Counted from the stretch's first letter, positions 1 through 6,165 are shown. The stretch is DNA of 25,082 nt from a virus (IMGVR_UViG_3300044858_004576:1-25082), one strand, 5' to 3'. The notes: a model not told the origin generated them from the sequence alone. Numbers and translations: made by a program.

Positions 1-445
1 CTTCGCTTTCAATTTTGTTCACAAAATTCAAAACACGATTCATTTGATCTTCTGTAGGTTTTTCCTGACACTCAGGAGAACGAGTAGCCCACATAGGGGG
101 AACCGTGCTGCTGCCAATGTCTCCTGTAATCTCACAGACATTGCGGCTCATACACTCTGCCATCTTGATCATACCATACACTTCTTCATCGCCGCCTTCA
201 ATGTAAAAACGAAGAGTTCCAAATTTTTCTTTGACTTGAACAGCCTTCACATAAAAGTCTGGATTGGTCTTACGCTTCCATTCCACATGGGATTGAATGC
301 AACGGCACAGATTGTCGATGATGAAATACCAACCATCACCGTGGCTGCATCCAAACCCCATGAGCGAGTCCGTGACTGGTGCATCCCTATCTGCGAAGAT
401 CTCGGGATAACGGTCGTGTAGGAGCTTTTCTAGATCTGGGTGCAT
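1..445 (-). CDS. Conserved phage hypothetical protein, 3' end beyond window
   Basis: The frame is open from ATG at 445 to the left edge (148 codons), so the C-terminus is missing. The N-terminus reads MHPDLEKLLHDRYPEIF, followed by a GFGCSHGDGWYFIIDNLC segment (about residues 31-48) and VKEKFGTLRFY (about residues 71-81). From memory these two blocks are hallmarks of a widespread phage protein family of unknown function; the Cys/His/Trp-rich block could bind a metal, but this is a guess. There is no signal peptide or membrane segment. A host-type promoter ends 6 nt before the ATG and there is no Shine-Dalgarno, so the mRNA is probably leaderless. The frame on the opposite strand here is a shadow. 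Function is unknown. Confidence 0.85.
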   Translation of the reverse strand, partial: MHPDLEKLLHDRYPEIFADRDAPVTDSLMGFGCSHGDGWYFIIDNLCRCIQSHVEWKRKTNPDFYVKAVQVKEKFGTLRFYIEGGDEEVYGMIKMAECMSRNVCEITGDIGSSTVPPMWATRSPECQEKPTEDQMNRVLNFVNKIESE

Positions 446-451
446 TGTACT

Positions 452-479
452 AGTATAGCAAAAGACTATAACTAGTCAA
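452..479 (-). promoter_or_regulatory. Sigma-70-type promoter of the 445 gene
   Basis: On the minus strand TTGACT (479-474), a 16-nt spacer ending in TGC, then TATACT (457-452). Six bases (AGTACA) separate the -10 hexamer from the ATG at 445, so the expected +1 is the A of the start codon. The -35 box overlaps the TAG stop of the upstream HNH gene. The same TTGACT, 16-nt spacer and TGC before the -10 recur in front of the tRNA. Confidence 0.75.
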
Positions 480-831
480 GGAGTTTTTCATCAAGTAAAC
501 CAAAGGTTCTCAGAAGTTCATTGTTACAATGTTCTTTTGAATGGCAGTTAGCGCATAACAAAATGCACTTCTTTAATTCTTTAACTCTATCCTTTGCCAA
601 CAATTTGTTTGAATTTATTTCAAACTTTTTCATCTTTGGATTTTCGTGGTGAAAATGAAATGCCGCTGGGTGACCTTCAAATCCACATTTTTCGCATTTA
701 TTTCCAAGTTTTTCTACTAATTCAATTTTTGATTTCCATCGTCTTTTAGAAACGCGACAAGACCCGCATATTGTTGCATTGGGTCTTGCCGGATCTTTTA
801 TCTTTTTCAAACAGTGCTTACACTTACACAC
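472..831 (-). CDS. HNH endonuclease-like protein with zinc-ribbon N-terminus
   Basis: 119 aa from a GTG start. Cys pairs C4/C7 and C22/C25 form a likely N-terminal zinc ribbon. C46/C49, an FHFHHEN block (H61/H62, N64), and C93-x2-C96 with H97 and H101 form a compact HNH/beta-beta-alpha-metal nuclease core. Proteins of this size and build are typically free-standing phage homing endonucleases. The start lies 3 nt past the tRNA-Lys. The only ribosome binding site is AGGAGG, which is the 3' arm of the tRNA acceptor stem (842-837), 5 nt before GTG. No other in-frame start occurs until residue 67. It should be co-transcribed with the tRNA from the promoter at 918-945. Nuclease family is fairly secure; target site unknown. 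Confidence 0.82.
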   Translation of the reverse strand: MCKCKHCLKKIKDPARPNATICGSCRVSKRRWKSKIELVEKLGNKCEKCGFEGHPAAFHFHHENPKMKKFEINSNKLLAKDRVKELKKCILLCANCHSKEHCNNELLRTFGLLDEKLLD

Positions 832-834
832 GAA

Positions 835-907
835 TGCCTCCTGTAGGGATCGAACCTACGACCGATAAATTAAAAGTTTACTGCTCTTCCAACTGAGCTA
901 AGGAGGC
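835..907 (-). tRNA. tRNA-Lys (anticodon TTT)
   Basis: Read on the minus strand from 907: acceptor GCCTCCT pairs perfectly with AGGAGGC (842-836); D-arm GCTC/GAGC; anticodon stem GTAAA/TTTAT with loop CTTTTAA, giving anticodon TTT at the standard position; T-arm GTAGG-TTCGATC-CCTAC. The discriminator base is A (835). CCA is not encoded (ATTC follows). Length 73 nt. The 3' acceptor arm also provides the Shine-Dalgarno for the adjacent HNH gene. Confidence 0.95.
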
Positions 908-917
908 TCATGTGGGT

Positions 918-945
918 ATTATAGCAAGATGACAGTCTTAGTCAA
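918..945 (-). promoter_or_regulatory. Sigma-70-type promoter for tRNA-Lys and HNH gene
   Basis: Minus strand TTGACT (945-940), 16-nt spacer ending in TGC, then TATAAT (923-918). The predicted start near 911 leaves only about 4 nt of 5' leader on the tRNA. The -35 box contains the TGA stop (944-942) of the upstream lipoprotein gene. Confidence 0.8.
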
Positions 946-1187
946 GTACAAGACTTCTTTTTGGTAAAAAATTCTTTGTAGCCCCAAGCAACAACTAAGA
1001 AAAGAACTGGTAAATACCAAAATATCCAAGTATAATCATCCTTAACCATCTTGTTGTTTTCGATCTGGCTCTTGATGTCCATCATAATAACATTATCACC
1101 AGTAATATCTGGAATGATTTCTGGAGTGGTATCACATCCGGCAAAGATAAGTACTAAAATTAAAATTGATACCCAAATATTTTTCAT
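942..1187 (-). CDS. Small lipoprotein with C-terminal membrane segment, candidate u-spanin
   Basis: 81 aa. The N-terminus (MKNIWVSILILVLIFAGC) is a lipoprotein signal with lipobox FAG-C at residue 18. A short polar stretch (residues 19-53) follows, then a hydrophobic segment (about 54-69, WIFWYLPVLFLVVAWG) and a basic tail with KKK. An outer-membrane lipid anchor plus a C-terminal inner-membrane helix is the architecture of unimolecular spanins such as T1 gp11, which fuse the two membranes in the last lysis step. This one is much shorter than T1 gp11, and its roughly 35-residue linker is barely long enough to span a periplasm. The ATG overlaps the holin stop by 4 nt (ATGA) and has SD GGAGG 5 nt upstream. 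The pairing with a holin under one late promoter supports a lysis role; an unrelated small lipoprotein remains possible. Confidence 0.6.
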   Translation of the reverse strand: MKNIWVSILILVLIFAGCDTTPEIIPDITGDNVIMMDIKSQIENNKMVKDDYTWIFWYLPVLFLVVAWGYKEFFTKKKSCT

Positions 1188-1618
1188 GACTTCCTCCCTG
1201 CGGCAGCAGTGCCAAAGTAGAAACCAACAATCGCTACAAGTATTTGACGATTCTCGGATGTATAAAGATATCCGTTAATCTCAACAAAATACTTCTTTGC
1301 AGTCTCAGGGAATAATCCGAATAGGGCTTCAGGATTTGTCGAATCTACTTCAACAAAGGTTGGAACGCCAAAGAATGGTAGAATGAATGGTGCAGCAATG
1401 GTTCCAAATAGAACGGTTAGAACGATTAGCTGACGAACACCCTTGCCGACATCAAGGGGAACTCTTTGAGCCGCCTTATCCTGATTTTCGGTAGTCTGCT
1501 TGTTGGCAGCAATTAGGCGTTCAAATATCTCTTTTTGATCCTGACTCTTCTGAGCCATGAATCGAAACAAAAATCCAGTAAGGCTTCCGCCTATCAATGA
1601 AATCAACTCAGTCGGCAT
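1184..1618 (-). CDS. Holin-like protein, three membrane segments
   Basis: 144 aa from ATG at 1618. This start is preferred over the in-frame ATG at 1630 because GGAGG (1628-1624) sits 5 nt upstream of 1618. Hydrophobic segments lie near residues 4-18 (amphipathic, Gly-rich), 64-88 (LIVLTVLFGTIAAPFILPFF) and 124-140 (ILVAIVGFYFGTAAAG). A charged stretch rich in K, E and Q (about residues 23-55) separates the first two. This layout resembles the three-TM holins of gene-transfer agents and marine phages (GTA holin 3TM family), recalled and not searched. The role would be a late-timed pore in the inner membrane. The stop overlaps the candidate spanin start, and the gene has a T4-type late promoter. 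No endolysin is visible in this window. Confidence 0.7.
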   Translation of the reverse strand: MPTELISLIGGSLTGFLFRFMAQKSQDQKEIFERLIAANKQTTENQDKAAQRVPLDVGKGVRQLIVLTVLFGTIAAPFILPFFGVPTFVEVDSTNPEALFGLFPETAKKYFVEINGYLYTSENRQILVAIVGFYFGTAAAGRKS

Positions 1619-1633
1619 AATAACCTCCATTAG

Positions 1634-1641
1634 TATTTATA
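1634..1641 (-). promoter_or_regulatory. T4-type late promoter for the holin/spanin pair
   Basis: TATAAATACTAAT on the minus strand (octamer 1641-1634) matches the extended T4 late consensus TATAAATACTATT closely. The expected +1, 5 nt after the octamer, is 1628, the first G of the holin Shine-Dalgarno. The transcript would begin GGAGGTTATTATG. Confidence 0.8.
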
Positions 1642-1644
1642 TTA

Positions 1645-1672
1645 TTGATTTTTCTAGTAGATATGGTATTAC
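1645..1672 (+). promoter_or_regulatory. Sigma-70-type promoter for the metallopeptidase gene
   Basis: TTGATT (1645-1650), 16-nt spacer ending in TGG, then TATTAC (1667-1672). The expected start near 1679 gives a leader of about 12 nt with AAGAGG. It lies back to back with the late holin promoter, only 3 nt between the elements. The -10 match is modest. Confidence 0.5.
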
Positions 1673-1690
1673 CTAAATATTAAGAGGTGT

Positions 1691-2311
1691 ATGATGATGA
1701 AAGAAAAAGAGTTCATCAAGCATATTCGCAGCCACTTGAAAGAATACGGGTTTAAACTTGTATTCGGTAGAGGGAAAAGAGTAAATGTAGGTAATGCAAG
1801 ATGTGGTGGTTACTTCATTTATCACAGACAAAAGAAAGACAGAAAAATCTGTGTCGCCAAAAAAGGCGAATCATGGCTCTATGTTCTTGCACATGAGTAT
1901 TGCCATTTTCTCCAATGGCTAGATCAACCAGAGCATCATTCAAAGAGATTAGATGACGCACAAAACATTGTAAATAATGTTTGTGTAGGATTTGTAGATG
2001 CCAATTGGACAGCAAAACAAATCAGAAACTCATTCAGACTTGTTGCACAAAATGAAAGAGACTGCGAAAGAAGAACAGTAAAACTTCTTGAGTATTGGGG
2101 AATCTCTTTCAATAAAGATATGTACATCAAGAAGGCAAACCTATATGTTTACCTTCATCACATGTGGATGGAACATCACGCATTCAATTTGAAGTTTGAT
2201 GTTTATAAATCACACAAAATTTTGAATGCAGTACAGGGGAACTTCAAGGTGAAGAGTCACCTCGTAGTTCCCAAGTACATTCGGGAAGAACTAAACAGAG
2301 CGTTTAGTTGA
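1691..2311 (+). CDS. Putative HExxH zinc metallopeptidase
   Basis: 206 aa counted from the first of three consecutive ATGs (1691, 1694, 1697). GAGG at 1684-1687 is best spaced for 1694, so the exact start is uncertain. The motif HEYCH (residues 68-72) follows a hydrophobic helix (WLYVLA), which is the usual metal-binding and catalytic helix of zincin peptidases. NERDCERR (about residues 120-127) could supply the third ligand in a downstream helix. There is no signal peptide, so it would act in the cytoplasm. Similar stand-alone HExxH proteins occur in phages, but I cannot assign a known family or substrate. It is alone on its strand, has its own host-type promoter, and its stop overlaps the convergent 53-aa gene by 8 nt. 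Confidence 0.75.
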   Translation: MMMKEKEFIKHIRSHLKEYGFKLVFGRGKRVNVGNARCGGYFIYHRQKKDRKICVAKKGESWLYVLAHEYCHFLQWLDQPEHHSKRLDDAQNIVNNVCVGFVDANWTAKQIRNSFRLVAQNERDCERRTVKLLEYWGISFNKDMYIKKANLYVYLHHMWMEHHAFNLKFDVYKSHKILNAVQGNFKVKSHLVVPKYIREELNRAFS

Positions 2312-2465
2312 ATCCTTCGTTTTGATTGTTCTGGTTGTTCCAGTCGAAGCGTTGATTGCTACCCTTGTCATCCTTGGGACGCTTGAAAGGCTTGTGGTCC
2401 CACTTCTTACGCTTCTTGTTACGCTGTTCCCCTCGGGAACCACGGAAATCGCTCTTCTTAAACAT
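2304..2465 (-). CDS. Small basic hypothetical protein (53 aa)
   Basis: Starts MFKKSDFRGSRGEQRNKKRK and ends with an Asn/Gln-rich tail (NNQNNQNEGFN). About a third of the first 40 residues are Lys or Arg, suggesting nucleic-acid binding or a disordered ribosome- or RNA-associated peptide. The Shine-Dalgarno GAGGAG lies 4 nt before the ATG. The start overlaps the stop of the 31-aa gene by 8 nt, so translation is probably coupled. The 3' end overlaps the convergent metallopeptidase gene by 8 nt. It is shorter than usual gene-calling limits. No family recognised. Confidence 0.75.
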   Translation of the reverse strand: MFKKSDFRGSRGEQRNKKRKKWDHKPFKRPKDDKGSNQRFDWNNQNNQNEGFN

Positions 2466-2553
2466 TGTTCTCCTCTGTAGGTTCGTTAGATCCTGTATCC
2501 TGATTCATATCCCAAGCCATCTCTTGCCAAATCAAAAAATCAATATGGTCCAT
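2458..2553 (-). CDS. Acidic microprotein (31 aa)
   Basis: Begins MDHIDFLIWQEMAWDMNQDT and ends in an acidic polar tail (EPTEENNV). ATG at 2553 shares one base with the upstream TAA (TAATG) and has GAGG 7 nt upstream. The stop overlaps the next ATG by 8 nt. Tight coupling on both sides and a proper ribosome binding site argue that it is translated, either as a functional peptide or as a coupling ORF for the basic 53-aa protein. No family recognised. Confidence 0.6.
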   Translation of the reverse strand: MDHIDFLIWQEMAWDMNQDTGSNEPTEENNV

Positions 2554-2774
2554 TACCATGCCTCGTAATCGTCTGTATCATCTGTAGCAGCAACAAAATC
2601 TGGTTCAGTTGCTTGCGGTTCTTCTTGAGTATTAGTTTCATCAAGAACTCTTTCAAGGCTCTTGATCAAGGGGGTCCAATCATTGAACTCTTCAGTTCCC
2701 TTTGTCATTTCCATCTCATTCTTCAAGCTTTCAATAGTTCCACGGACACGAATAGAAAAGGGGAGGTTGTGCAT
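2553..2774 (-). CDS. Small acidic hypothetical protein (73 aa)
   Basis: Begins MHNLPFSIRVRGTIESLKN, continues with a helical region (LIKSLERVLDE) and ends in a disordered acidic tail (DDTDDYEAW). The ATG has no Shine-Dalgarno, but a host-type promoter ends exactly 6 nt upstream, so the message should be leaderless. It is the first gene of a three-gene overlapping unit (73, 31, 53 aa). The start codon lies in the loop and 3' arm of a strong inverted repeat (2760-2800). Internal Met22 or Met24 are alternative starts but lack clear ribosome binding sites. Function unknown. Confidence 0.7.
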   Translation of the reverse strand: MHNLPFSIRVRGTIESLKNEMEMTKGTEEFNDWTPLIKSLERVLDETNTQEEPQATEPDFVAATDDTDDYEAW

Positions 2775-2800
2775 GTAACTACTTTAGCACAAACCTCCCC
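2756..2800 (-). terminator. GC-rich hairpin with T-run overlapping the 73-aa gene start
   Basis: On the minus strand GGGGAGGTTTGTGC (2800-2787) pairs with GCACAACCTCCCC (2772-2760), with one bulged T and a 14-nt loop, followed by TTTTCTATT. It lies just downstream of the 328-aa gene (stop at 2818) and could end its late transcript. The same bases overlap a promoter spacer and the first codons of the next gene, so an operator role is also possible. Confidence 0.55.
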
Positions 2801-2808
2801 CATGTCAA
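2781..2808 (-). promoter_or_regulatory. Sigma-70-type promoter of the 73-31-53 aa operon
   Basis: TTGACA (2808-2803), 16-nt spacer ending in TGC, then TAAAGT (2786-2781), 6 nt before ATG at 2774. The -35 is perfect and the -10 matches 4 of 6. Spacing and TGC agree with the promoters at 452-479 and 918-945. Confidence 0.6.
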
Positions 2809-2817
2809 TACTCATCT

Positions 2818-3804
2818 TCAAGATTTTCTTAAACCGCCATCTTTTCTTCCAAAGATGCGATTTAGTTCGTCTGATGTTGCGGCTAACTTCTTGTTGAATT
2901 CTTCGTTTACTTTCTCTTTCTTATCTGCTTTCTTATCTGCTTTCGCAGGAGGTGGGTTTGTAGAAGTTGTTGTTTTTGCTTTACCTTGACCTGTAGCAGC
3001 ACTACCAGTATTGGTTTGTCCGACAGCTACACCGCCGCTTGTTGCCATAGTACCGAAATTCATTGTTTGATTTCCAGAACCACTGCCTACTTGCTGATTT
3101 CCACCAATATTAACTGGACCCTGTGAGTTTTGACCAGCAAACATGTTTGCCATGTTTATATTTACCGAGCCACCAGAAGCATTTCCGCCTGCACCGGGAA
3201 CTCCAGCCTGTGCTAATTGAGTACCCATTGCAGCGGCTCCAGAGCCTGCTTGTCTTGATAATCCATCTTGAGCATTTTCTGGAGCTGAAGCTGTTTCTGG
3301 TTCACCCTCTGATTCCTTTTCCGATTGCTTCTCAGGTTCTTTAGGGGATTCTGGAGCCTTAGTAGTAGGAACTGGAGGTTTTGTTGAAACTTCTCCTTTA
3401 GCTACTCTTTGTGCATTTGGTTGACCAACCCACTTTCCTGTATTTGGATCTATTCCCATTTTAGCTAAAGCATCAGCTTTTGCTTTTTCTGGATCAAATT
3501 GTGGTTGTTGTGGTTGTTTTGGTTGTTCTGGTTGTTCTGGTTGTTCTGGTTGTTGTGGTTCTGATAAATCTGTATCTGGAGCTATAGAAGCACCAGGAAT
3601 TTGTTGACCGTTTACAATTAGTGTACCATCACGAGAGGATTCAACTGAACTTTCTGGTACTCTCTGTTGCGTACCATTTGGCATATTTATGATTACCATT
3701 TTTTCTTCCATCAAACTAATCAATCTCTGATTGATTGCCTTTTGACGATTGATTTGCTCTTGAAGGTCCGCGATTTTATTTCTTAAGTATGTGTGATTTA
3801 TCAT
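2818..3804 (-). CDS. Low-complexity hypothetical protein with coiled-coil N-terminus
   Basis: 328 aa. Residues 5-37 form a probable coiled coil (LRNKIADLQEQINRQKAINQ and onward). A short globular stretch (VIINMPNGTQQRVPESSVESS) follows, then a Q-P-E tandem repeat (about residues 82-101), a Lys/Pro/Glu-rich linker, and a Gly/Ala/Asn/Ser-rich region with NINMAN and NIGGNQQ motifs (about residues 190-270). The end is a charged Lys-rich helix (NEEFNKKLAATSDELNRIFG). Most of the chain looks disordered. There is no signal peptide or membrane segment. It is divergent from the 762-aa gene; an AT-rich TATATATA element lies 7 nt upstream of its ATG. It could be a structural or internal virion protein, but nothing in it identifies a family. 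Confidence 0.8.
   Translation of the reverse strand: MINHTYLRNKIADLQEQINRQKAINQRLISLMEEKMVIINMPNGTQQRVPESSVESSRDGTLIVNGQQIPGASIAPDTDLSEPQQPEQPEQPEQPKQPQQPQFDPEKAKADALAKMGIDPNTGKWVGQPNAQRVAKGEVSTKPPVPTTKAPESPKEPEKQSEKESEGEPETASAPENAQDGLSRQAGSGAAAMGTQLAQAGVPGAGGNASGGSVNINMANMFAGQNSQGPVNIGGNQQVGSGSGNQTMNFGTMATSGGVAVGQTNTGSAATGQGKAKTTTSTNPPPAKADKKADKKEKVNEEFNKKLAATSDELNRIFGRKDGGLRKS
3503..3561. repeat. 9-nt coding minisatellite (Q-P-E/Q-P-Q)
   Basis: About six to seven units of GGTTGTTCT and close variants (GGTTGTTGT, GGTTGTTTT) in tandem on the plus strand. On the coding strand they give the QPEQPEQPEQPKQPQQPQ run of the 328-aa protein. Such an array can gain or lose whole codons by slippage. 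Confidence 0.85.
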
Positions 3805-3833
3805 ATCTTACTATATATAAACCTTTGTTTGTA

Positions 3834-3841
3834 TATACATA
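3834..3841 (+). promoter_or_regulatory. T4-type late promoter, leaderless start of the 762-aa gene
   Basis: TATACATA differs from TATAAATA at one base, and GACAT separates it from ATG at 3847. The 5-nt distance is the same as for the exact TATAAATA copies before 7020, 9138 and 14960. A TATATATA on the opposite strand (3819-3812) may serve the divergent gene. Confidence 0.6.
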
Positions 3842-3846
3842 GACAT

Positions 3847-6135
3847 ATGGAAAATAAAAAACTATTGACTGAAAAAGCTTCTCCTAATCCACCTGTGAAA
3901 ATAGGGAAATTACCACCAGAACTTTACAATCAAATGTCTCCCCAGCAGCAGAAGGATTATGATTTCCTCTATAGTGTATATGGGGATGAGCTTTATACCA
4001 ATAAAAATCAATATATTCCAAATTCGATCAAGCCAATAACTGATAAATTATTGAGAGATCGATCTTTTTTAAATGATCTTTTCTCGACACAAAATGAAAG
4101 AAACAGAAGCCGCGACGGACTTTCGTACAAAGAATTAGATAAGTCAATAATTGATAAGTGGCTACAGGACAAATTGAGCCAAGATGAAATGGTTCAACAA
4201 GGAGTTGTGGTCACGTCCCCAGAATCGGAAACCGAGTTTCAAACTGTGCCATATGAAATATTGAACCAAATGGAAAGAGATAGAAGATCAGCAATTGATA
4301 AAAGAAAAACTGATCTTTCTTCTGCCATTTCTGATCAGCAAAAAGAAATTGAAGCTGCATTACAAAGACAAACAGAATTTGAAGCAAAAATAAAAAGAAC
4401 TCAGGATATACTTTCTGGAAAATCTGAAAGCCAAGAACTACTTACTCGTACAACTAAAAAAGTTGTCGATGCCATGCAAGGTGTTTTAGATAAAGCACCT
4501 GTTGGTTTATTTGATCGTCCAGAATTTGATCGCCGTCAACCAGCAAAGCCGGACTATAATACTACAGACCCAGATTACACAGGAGAAACGGCTAGAAGAA
4601 ATATTCCTAGAACAGCGGCTATAGACTATGATGTCACTAGAAGTATCCCCGTCACTGCTGCTACAGATAATGCTACTAAAGGTAGGCAAGAAGATGAAGA
4701 TTGGGATGAACTTGGATTACCAGATTACGAAGGATTAGATCAAATTCAAGCAGAACTTCAAGCAAAATCAAACAGAAGAATTTTATACCCCACACAACCA
4801 TATGATATTCCAGCAGAATCTGATGATCCTGATTACACAGGAGAAACAGCTAGAAGAAATATTCCTAGAACAGCTGCTACAGATAATGATGCTACACAAG
4901 GCAGAAAAACCAGCACCAATAAATCAGGCAAACCAAGAGAACCAATTTATCCTGGTAGTCTTGGAGACATAATCGATGTTCTACAGGGAACTAAAGGATC
5001 TAGAGGAACACCAAGAGATAAAGATTGGTCAGAACAACTTTCCGACATATTAAGAGGTTCAAAAGGAACCCCAAATATCCCTATTACTTATGCCACAGAT
5101 GATGATGCTACTAAAGGTGGGCAAAGAGAAACTTTAGGTACATTACCTGATGATATGAAAGGCGGCTTTTTGGGACAAGTCAGAAAACAAAAAGCAATTC
5201 AAGCATTAACATACGAACCTTCTGAAGCAGAAATAGAAGCAGCATTGCCTGAATGGGCAAAGAAGAAAAAGACCCCAACAGCAAGAGAAAGAGTTTTTGG
5301 TGTTGGTGGAGATGTAACAACAACTGAATGGTATAAACAAAAACAAACATCTGATGCTCAAAGACAAAATGCACTTGATGATCTTCTAAGCGCACAAAAT
5401 AGATTAAAGGCATACCGCTTGGGGGATATAAAAAGCTTCGGCGCAGGAACAGAGCAAGAAAAATATCTTCAGCGCGCAGCACAAAGCTATGATATCAGCA
5501 ATCTAGCTGATGTTCCAGAAGATAAAAGAGTTCAAGCATATGGAAATATTTTCGCCAAAGCTGCAAGAGAATACTCTGAATCAGGAATTAACAAAGAACA
5601 GATATTCAATGATGTATTAGCAGGTAAATATTCCGATAGATTTACTGAAGGAATGTCAAAAGGATTTGAAAGAAATCCAGAAGCTTTTGCTAGAAATTAT
5701 GCAAATAGAATAGCAAGAGAGCAAATGAAAGAAAGAAAAGATGAATTCAAAAAATCTTTCAGGGGAACTCAATACGATCCATATGTTGGAGCAGATAAAA
5801 TAGCTAAACAATATGAGTATCAAGTTCCGAGTCAACCAGAAGTAGGTCCACCAGATCCCGGTTTTGATTTGGCTAAAAACTTACGCCGAGCTGAAAAAGC
5901 CAGATCAAATACTTTGGGTAGAGGACCTTCACAAGAAGAACAAATGTTTAATTTCTGGAACGATTCCTCAAACGCAAATTATCAAGCCGATATGTTACGA
6001 AGAAGATTAACAGCAGATGCTGAATTTGCGGGACAATTCCAAATGCAAACAGGTATCGCTGGAATCGATGCAGTAAAAATGTCAAATAGAGAATTAAACG
6101 ATATTCAAATGAAGTCTATGGGATTAGGTAGATAA
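3847..6135 (+). CDS. Large repeat-containing hypothetical protein, probable virion or internal head protein
   Basis: 762 aa from ATG at 3847. This start is chosen because a late promoter ends 5 nt upstream; the frame is open further 5', but that part holds the promoter. The N-terminus MENKKLLTEKASPNPP has an L-x-E motif at residues 7-9, like T4 capsid-targeting peptides. Residues about 145-200 are a charged coiled coil. Residues 241-426 hold degenerate repeats: DPDYTGETARRNIPRTAA at 241-258 and 327-344, plus related IPxTxATDxxATKG segments at 266-281 and 410-426. The C-terminal half is helical and rich in charge and Gln. No catalytic motif or membrane segment is seen. Its late promoter and place at the head of the plus-strand block suggest packaging in or on the particle. 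Function unknown. Confidence 0.85.
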   Translation: MENKKLLTEKASPNPPVKIGKLPPELYNQMSPQQQKDYDFLYSVYGDELYTNKNQYIPNSIKPITDKLLRDRSFLNDLFSTQNERNRSRDGLSYKELDKSIIDKWLQDKLSQDEMVQQGVVVTSPESETEFQTVPYEILNQMERDRRSAIDKRKTDLSSAISDQQKEIEAALQRQTEFEAKIKRTQDILSGKSESQELLTRTTKKVVDAMQGVLDKAPVGLFDRPEFDRRQPAKPDYNTTDPDYTGETARRNIPRTAAIDYDVTRSIPVTAATDNATKGRQEDEDWDELGLPDYEGLDQIQAELQAKSNRRILYPTQPYDIPAESDDPDYTGETARRNIPRTAATDNDATQGRKTSTNKSGKPREPIYPGSLGDIIDVLQGTKGSRGTPRDKDWSEQLSDILRGSKGTPNIPITYATDDDATKGGQRETLGTLPDDMKGGFLGQVRKQKAIQALTYEPSEAEIEAALPEWAKKKKTPTARERVFGVGGDVTTTEWYKQKQTSDAQRQNALDDLLSAQNRLKAYRLGDIKSFGAGTEQEKYLQRAAQSYDISNLADVPEDKRVQAYGNIFAKAAREYSESGINKEQIFNDVLAGKYSDRFTEGMSKGFERNPEAFARNYANRIAREQMKERKDEFKKSFRGTQYDPYVGADKIAKQYEYQVPSQPEVGPPDPGFDLAKNLRRAEKARSNTLGRGPSQEEQMFNFWNDSSNANYQADMLRRRLTADAEFAGQFQMQTGIAGIDAVKMSNRELNDIQMKSMGLGR
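4567..4620 (+). repeat. 54-nt coding repeat, copy 1
   Basis: Encodes DPDYTGETARRNIPRTAA. It matches copy 2 (4825-4878) at 50 of 54 positions, and all four differences are synonymous third-position changes. Confidence 0.9.
4825..4878 (+). repeat. 54-nt coding repeat, copy 2
   Basis: Same 18-residue peptide as copy 1, 258 nt downstream in the same frame. The flanks (AIDYDVT and ATDNDAT) are also related, so the original unit was longer. Confidence 0.9.
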
Positions 6136-6137
6136 TC

Positions 6138-6165
6138 TTGATTTATTTGTGATATTCTTTATAAT
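6138..6165 (+). promoter_or_regulatory. Sigma-70-type promoter for HNH and FmdB genes
   Basis: TTGATT (6138-6143), 16-nt spacer, TATAAT (6160-6165). Six bases (GAAAAG) separate the -10 from ATG at 6172, placing the predicted +1 on the start codon. Confidence 0.65.

Noticed and set aside
44-421. 125-codon plus-strand open frame
   Set aside because: It is antisense to the conserved minus-strand protein (1-445), whose GFGCSHGDGWYF and VKEKFGTLRFY blocks are clearly protein-like; the plus-strand translation is not.
873-911. 13-codon frame starting ATG at 911, at the predicted +1 of the tRNA promoter
   Set aside because: It reads through the tRNA 5' half and ends at TAA in the anticodon arm. A purine start and the short leader explain it better than a real peptide.
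2356-2568. 70-codon plus-strand frame
   Set aside because: Shadow of the 53-aa and 31-aa minus-strand genes, which have good Shine-Dalgarno sequences and coupled junctions.
3503-3561. Tandem array considered as a CRISPR or iteron-type origin
   Set aside because: Units are 9 nt, contiguous, without spacers and in frame as Q-P-E codons; this is a coding minisatellite.
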